NCBI RefSeq assembly: GCF_030272615.1
Contig: NC_081405.1
Coordinates: 158,211,954 to 158,275,953, forward strand
Reading direction: 5' to 3'
DNA length: 64,000 nt
Source of the DNA: Cryptomeria japonica
Taxonomy: Eukaryota > Streptophyta > Pinopsida > Cupressales > Cupressaceae
The notes beneath the pieces are model-generated. The model had not been told where the DNA came from, searched no databases, and saw nothing but the letters and a program-made list of their open reading frames with translations. A program made the position numbers and the translations under genes. Shown here in pieces: positions 58,584-64,000 of the stretch; position 1 is the stretch's first letter; every line of letters starts with the position of its first letter.

Positions 58584-59303
58584 GTGGACCATAAAGCTAT
58601 CAAAGGTCAAGTTATTGTAGATCAGTTGGCCGATGCACCTCTCATGGGCGATCATCCTCTCATTTCCAATTTTCCAGATGAAGAGATATTCATGATCACA
58701 ACAACACAACCATGGAAACTATATTTTGATGGTTCATACACTAGGCACGGCTCGGGGACAGGCATTCTGTTTATCACACCTCAAGGTGATAGCATCCCGA
58801 AGTCTTACAGGCTCACATTTCCATGCACAAACAACATAGCAGAGTATGAGGCCTTGATCACAGGACTCAGGTTAGCCGTACAATGGAAATTACAAGAACT
58901 GCAAGTATATGGTGACTCACAACTGGTCATTCGACAAGCAACCGATGAGTATCAGACCAAGGATGATAAACTCATGCCATATAAGCAAATGGTGGACACT
59001 CTAAAGACATCATTTACTACTATCACTTTTGAGAAGATACCAAGAGATCAGAATCGAGCTACTGATGCTATGGCTACCATCGCCTCTCTACTAGATCTCC
59101 CACAGAATTCAACACGCTACGAGTTCTTGGTAGAACAGCTTTGGATCCCCGCTTATGATATCCCTGAATCCGAGATGATATGTCACCTTGTCGGTTCTGA
59201 ATCCCCATGGTATGGTGAGTTCTACACCTATCTCCATGATCACACCCTTCCTCCCAACCAATCAAATAACCAACGTAAAACCTTCATTCGCCAAACTGCT
59301 TGA
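58584..59303 (+). other. Archaeal-type second RNase H of the Tat element
   Basis: A 240-codon open stretch whose core reads LYFDGSYTRHGSGTGI, NNIAEYEALITGL, VYGDSQLVI and DQNRATDAMA, so the D-E-D-D positions of an RNase HI-type active site can all be placed. A second RNase H at this position is characteristic of Tat-lineage elements. Confidence 0.85.
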
Positions 59304-60465
59304 TATACCATTATTGCCGAAACCCTATACCGACGCGGTCTTGATGGTACTCTCCTTCAATGTTTGGAACAAGATGAGATAACAAAGGCTTTGGAAGAAG
59401 TCCATGAAGGCATTTGCGGGACTCATTCAAGTGGTCCATCACTCGCCAAGAAACTCCTGCGCAATGGATACTATTGGCCATCTATGGAAAAAGATTCCTA
59501 CTACTTTGTCAGAAAATGCAAGAAATGTCAAGTTCATGGTGACGTGATACATGCACCAGCTCAGGAACTGCAACCAATCACAACACCATGGCCTTTTTGT
59601 CAATGGGGCCTTGACCTTGTGGGTAAAATCCATCCATCTTCATCCAATGGCCATAAATTCATTATTACCGCCACCGAATATTTCACAAAGTGGATCGAAG
59701 CTGTTCCACTTACCCAAGTCACCGACAAGCAGATCACCTCATTCATCCTCAACTACATCATCTGCCGGTATGGTGTACCCATGTCCATCATCACAGATGA
59801 CGGTCTTCCTTTCAAAAATCAGGATGTCCGCGAACTTTGTGAGAAATTTCATATCCAACACCGCTTTTCCACTCCCTATTACCCACAAGGCAATGGTCAG
59901 GCCGAAGCATCCAATAAAAACATATTGAGGATCCTAAAGAAGACAGTCAATGATGTCGGTCGTGACTGGCATGTTCAATTAAATCCGGCACTATGGGCAT
60001 ATCGAACTAGCATTCGAACCCCTACAGGTGCAACTCCTTATTCATTGGTCTATGGTGCCGAAGCTATCTTACCTATTAAGGTGGAGATACCATCACTACG
60101 GGTTTCCTTGTATAATCTAATAGATGATGAAGCCTACAGAGTATCCCATCTTCAGGACTTAGAGTTACTAGATGAGAAGTGACAAGCTGCATACAACCAT
60201 CTCAAAGCCTATCAACAGCGCATGAGTAGAAGCTACAATCACCGAGTTAGATCTCGTACATTTGAGGTAGGTGATCTTGTTCTATGATAGAATCCTCACA
60301 ACCAACCACACAGAGAACATCAGGGAAAGTTTGAATCAAACTGGCTGGGCCCATATATTGTCACTGTTGTATTCGGGTCCGGGGCATATCAGTTAGCTAC
60401 ATCAGAAGGAGAACCGCTTGCAGATCCAATCAACAGCATGCACCTCAAACGGTTTTATATCTAAG
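59304..60465 (+). pseudogene. Integrase region of the Tat element
   Basis: An HHCC-type zinc-binding start (HEGICGTHSSG...CKKCQ), core motifs WGLDLVGKIH, ITDDG and QGNGQAEASN (the D,D-35-E core), then a C-terminal stretch with a GPY-like motif (NWLGPYIV) near 60340. A few breaks are present. Confidence 0.85.
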
Positions 60466-62893
60466 CTGAACAGAGCATCAGGCTCCCCTGCATACCGAAA
60501 AATACCAAAAACATTCAGAAAAATGTCCTGAAGAAATACAAAAACATTCAAAAAAGTAAAGAAAAATCATACATCCAAACGGTGAACAACCACTCCGGTG
60601 GCACCTTGGGTAAGTGCGATGGTGAAAACCTGGCAAACAGGCACCACTCGTAAAGACAAGGGCTCCAGTATCTTTCAGGCTCGTTGCGATCACATTCATA
60701 CATACACACATCCATCCATCCAAACCATGGCTTGTTATTTGATGTGTAATCAGAGATAGTACTTCATGCATCTTGCATCCCACTTTTTTTTTCATAGTCA
60801 TGTCTACACTTGGGGGCAATACCCTTAAAATCTAGATGATGGAAGTGGATTCTACATTACTTATGATTCATTGGCAAAAACATTCAAAAATGTCTCACAA
60901 AATCCAAAAACATTCAAAAGGGTCTCGCAAAATCCAAAAACATTCAAAACTGTTCCACAAAATCCAAAACATCGAAAAACCATTGAAAATTACACAAAAA
61001 CATGGCAACACCTTGTACATACTCATCCCTGTAGATACCAAACAAACATTGTGATATACTCCACAAAATGACCACTTATCAATCAAACCACACAATCAAC
61101 ATCAACAAATCAGAAATTGTCTTTAAACAAGGATGCATCCTTCCTTACCAAGACAAAGACAAAAGTAACGTTTTTCTTTGACAAGAAAATTATGTTAAGC
61201 TATCAAATACTTGGTTGATTTGTGAGTACAATCATTCATTTATCTGTATCGAGATCTTTCAGCATTATTTTGTATCATTTGCGCATTATTTCCGATGAAG
61301 TTCTGGGGCATGTACTAATGGTGTCTACGTGGGAAGTTCACCAAGCTACGTGATCTTATGCCAAATGCAGTCATAGATCATTACGGCTTGCTAAGTACAA
61401 TGTATACCTCGACCATATGGGCATGCACCATTACCAAGGATCCATATTCTTTATTCTTTATGTATATATTGTTTGTTTGTAGGTACAATTCTCTTTCTTT
61501 GGTTCCTCCTACCTCATCCAAACTGGATAAAGATTTTATCTCTTATTACGGTATGCACTTGTCTCAGGATATGATCAGCCTAAGATCAAGGAGGACGATC
61601 TAAGTCATGCATGAAAGGAGATAATCCTTGTCTGTTCCGCAAGCAATACTCAGGTCAACTTGATCCATTATATCAAGTTGCTTGTATTAACTTGCTATAT
61701 CAAAATCCATGTAAGAAATACTCTGGTCATCTTGAATCTTTATGTCAAGTTGCTTGTATTTTCTTACAACATTTTAAAGCTCAATGATGAAAAATAAAGC
61801 ACCATGGATCGTCATTCCATCTCATCTGTATATATTGCATTTCGTTGCATTCCATCCATCCATACATTCATAAATAGCTGCATATCATTCATACATAGTA
61901 ATGACAATGGATACTCTATTTTCCTCTTCTTCCATAGGAATGTAATAGGTCCTCCATTTCTTCTATTTAACATTGAACTCCCCCCACCCTCCCCATCTCA
62001 ACAATCAACATCACATACCCTACATCATGTCCCAATCAACCTAATCAAGCCACGTTCATCACCATCCATCTCTAAATAGGAGGGATTGTGTTTCCTATCC
62101 TAAGTCATCCAATAAGTCAAGAAAGTTACTCTATCTGCACAGATACATCGACTCACACACACCTAGACTATCAACAGATACTCTGATCAAGTATCTTCGG
62201 GTCTCAACAGGTAATCGATTATGGTAATCCTAGACTACATTAGGCATTTATCATAATGACCTAGTCTCAATGGGGCTGCCATGATTCCCCACAACCATCC
62301 ATCACACGCACATACTATCAAGTGATCAACCAATCAAACACAATCACATCGAACAATTACATCAATTGTCTACGTCTCAACAAGTATTTTGCTTCATATA
62401 CCTTGACTTCATCGGGCAATTATATCAATTGTCTAAGTCACATCAGGTCACTTTGATTCACTTACTCAGACTTTATCATGTCCAAGCGACCAACTGACAT
62501 CAACTGTCATGCTTTGACTTGACTGGGGCAATTAAACCGATTGCACCAGATTGTCCAGCCAATTTTGATCAATTGTATAGCATCAATCCAAACCCCACAC
62601 TACATCTGCTATGTATCTCTTGCATGACCTCAGGGTACTCGCTGGCTTGTTGTTTCTTCATATTCACTCCATTTTCTCCCATTCTTTCATCATTAGTTCT
62701 AATTTCTTCTATTCTACATCCCCTCCACTTTTCATTCTTTTTCGAGAGACCGCCCGATTTTTCAAAAAAATAAAAAATAAAAATTCGGCCCATCTTTCGA
62801 GGGGGCATACCACCCATTAAATTTACATTTTATGGGCATTTCTTCACACTTATTTTTCTTTCTTTGAAACGACGCGATAAACTGCACCGTCTC
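60466..62893 (+). other. Non-coding stretch between integrase and polypurine tract
   Basis: About 2.4 kb without a recognised domain. It holds a short tandem array (about 60870-60980) of ACAAAATCCAAAAACATTCAA units of about 33 bp, and CT-rich DNA with repeated ATTGTCTA(A/C)GTC motifs (about 62200-62520). Confidence 0.6.
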
Positions 62894-62906
62894 AAAGAGG
62901 GGCAAA
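62894..62906 (+). other. Polypurine tract of the Tat element
   Basis: AAAGAGGGGCAAA directly before the TGTAGTC start of the 3' LTR. It would prime plus-strand synthesis. Confidence 0.8.
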
Positions 62907-64000
62907 TGTAGTCACATAAATTTGTCCACTTAATTAAATGAATACTTAGTATTTATTTGATTATTTAACCATCAATTAATAATTAATTAAATTAATATTT
63001 AATTAATTCATCTTAACCCTATTCTCCTATTAATTAAATAAATTATTCAATTTATTTGATTTAAATCACTTAACCAAATTCAGACCATTAATTAAATAAA
63101 TAAATCATATTTATTTAATTAAATCTTCTCTCACATTTAAATAAATTAATATTTATTTAAATCCCCCAAAATCCCACCTCTCACATTTAAATAAATTAAC
63201 ATTTATTTAAATCACCTTTATCCTCCACCCACTTGTATTTTCCTACAAAAGCAAGTTGCACAATTATTTTAAATAAATAATTTATTTAAATCACCTTTAT
63301 CCTCCACCCACTTGTATTTTCCTACAAAAGCAAGTTGCACAACTATTTTAAATAAATTATTTATTTAAAATCCTATTTATCCTCACCCACTTGAAACCTT
63401 TAATGGTTTCCCTTAAAGTCTTCAAACTTGATGGCTTTAAAGTCTTCAAACTTGATGGCTTCCTTCTAGAGTCTTCTCATACCTTTAATGGTTTCCCTTA
63501 AAGTCTTCAAACTTGATGGCTTTAAAGTCTTCAAACTTGATGGCTTCCTTCTATAGTCTTCTTAAGCCTTTAATGGTTTCCCTTAAAGTCTTCAAACTTG
63601 ATGGCTTTAAAGTCTTCAAACTTGATGGCTTCCTTCTATAGTCTTCTTAAGCCTTTAATGGTTTCCCTTAAAGTCTTCAAACTTGATGGCTTTAAAGTTT
63701 TCAAACTTGATGGCTTCCTTCTATAGTCTTCTTAAGCCTTTAATGGTTTCCCTTAAAGTCTTCAAACTTGATGGCTTTAAAGTCTTCAAACTTTAATGGT
63801 TTTCCTTAAAGTCTTCAAGCCTTTAATGGTTTCCCTCAAAGTCTTCAAGCATTTTAATGCTTTATCTTCCTTTTTCTCATTTAAATAAATTAATATTTAT
63901 TTGAATATTTATCCAAATGCAAATTACACCATTTAATTGAAATAAATGATTTTATTTTAATTGAAAATACCAAAATTCCTCCCAGTTGCATTTTCCTTCA
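62907..64000 (+). repeat. 3' LTR of the Tat element, truncated by the window end
   Basis: It matches the 5' LTR from its first base. Only about three differences are seen in the first 400 bp, and very few after the array. The minisatellite part has five units rather than six, in a different order of long and short units. Confidence 0.9.

Larger units (their letters stand above)
48424..64000 (+). mobile_element. Ty3/gypsy LTR retrotransposon, Tat lineage, cut by the window end
   Basis: Element order: 5' LTR (48424-50451), primer site, 2.7-kb leader, gag, protease, G-patch/proline-rich linker, reverse transcriptase, RNase H, a second archaeal-type RNase H, integrase, a 2.4-kb non-coding stretch, polypurine tract, and 3' LTR (from 62907). 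The second RNase H between RNase H and integrase is a hallmark of the plant Tat clade (Ogre/Retand relatives). From the LTR length I expect the element to end near 64.93 kb, giving about 16.5 kb in all. The visible LTRs are nearly identical outside a minisatellite, so insertion was recent, yet the coding part carries roughly ten breaks. Confidence 0.92.

Overview
This is nuclear DNA of a seed plant with a large, repeat-rich genome. The signs are spliceosomal introns, AATAAA poly(A) signals, long AT-rich intergenic DNA and nested LTR retrotransposons. A gymnosperm (conifer or yew type) is my best guess from the repeat density and the look of the lipoxygenase proteins, but nothing in the window settles the species.

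The only clearly functional host genes form one group. Two near-identical nine-exon lipoxygenase (LOX) genes point away from each other: copy A on the minus strand (13835-17350, 887 aa) and copy B on the plus strand (35052-38549, 881 aa). Between them lies an intronless CYP74-family P450 (24343-25767, 474 aa), most like allene oxide synthase. LOX makes fatty-acid hydroperoxides and CYP74 enzymes consume them, so this is a compact LOX-CYP74-LOX oxylipin locus. None of the three proteins has an obvious plastid transit peptide, which suggests an extraplastidial branch. Both LOX promoters carry a G-box about 0.32 kb upstream of the ATG, and the CYP74 promoter carries an AACGTG element. All three have TATA boxes. 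The LOX copies sit in an inverted segmental duplication (about 13.5-18.0 kb and 34.2-38.9 kb).

Layout. 1-7379: two nested LTR-element fossils on the minus strand, the outer one with a triple zinc-knuckle protein and a long charged second coding region. 7380-11600: simple-sequence and tandem repeats with no clear gene. 11610-13480: a foldback of about 1.9 kb that ends beside the LOX A duplication breakpoint. 13.5-18 kb: LOX A. 18.7-23.6 kb: a decayed LTR element with a solo LTR of another family inside it. 24-26 kb: CYP74. 26-34 kb: intergenic DNA without a recognisable gene. 34.2-38.9 kb: LOX B, with a MITE in its promoter. 38.9-48.4 kb: small tandem duplications, a LINE remnant, an AT satellite, an uncharacterised multi-exon gene-like region, a 359-bp satellite array and a possible gene fragment. 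48424 to the window end: a large Ty3/gypsy Tat-lineage element, young by its LTRs but broken in its coding part.
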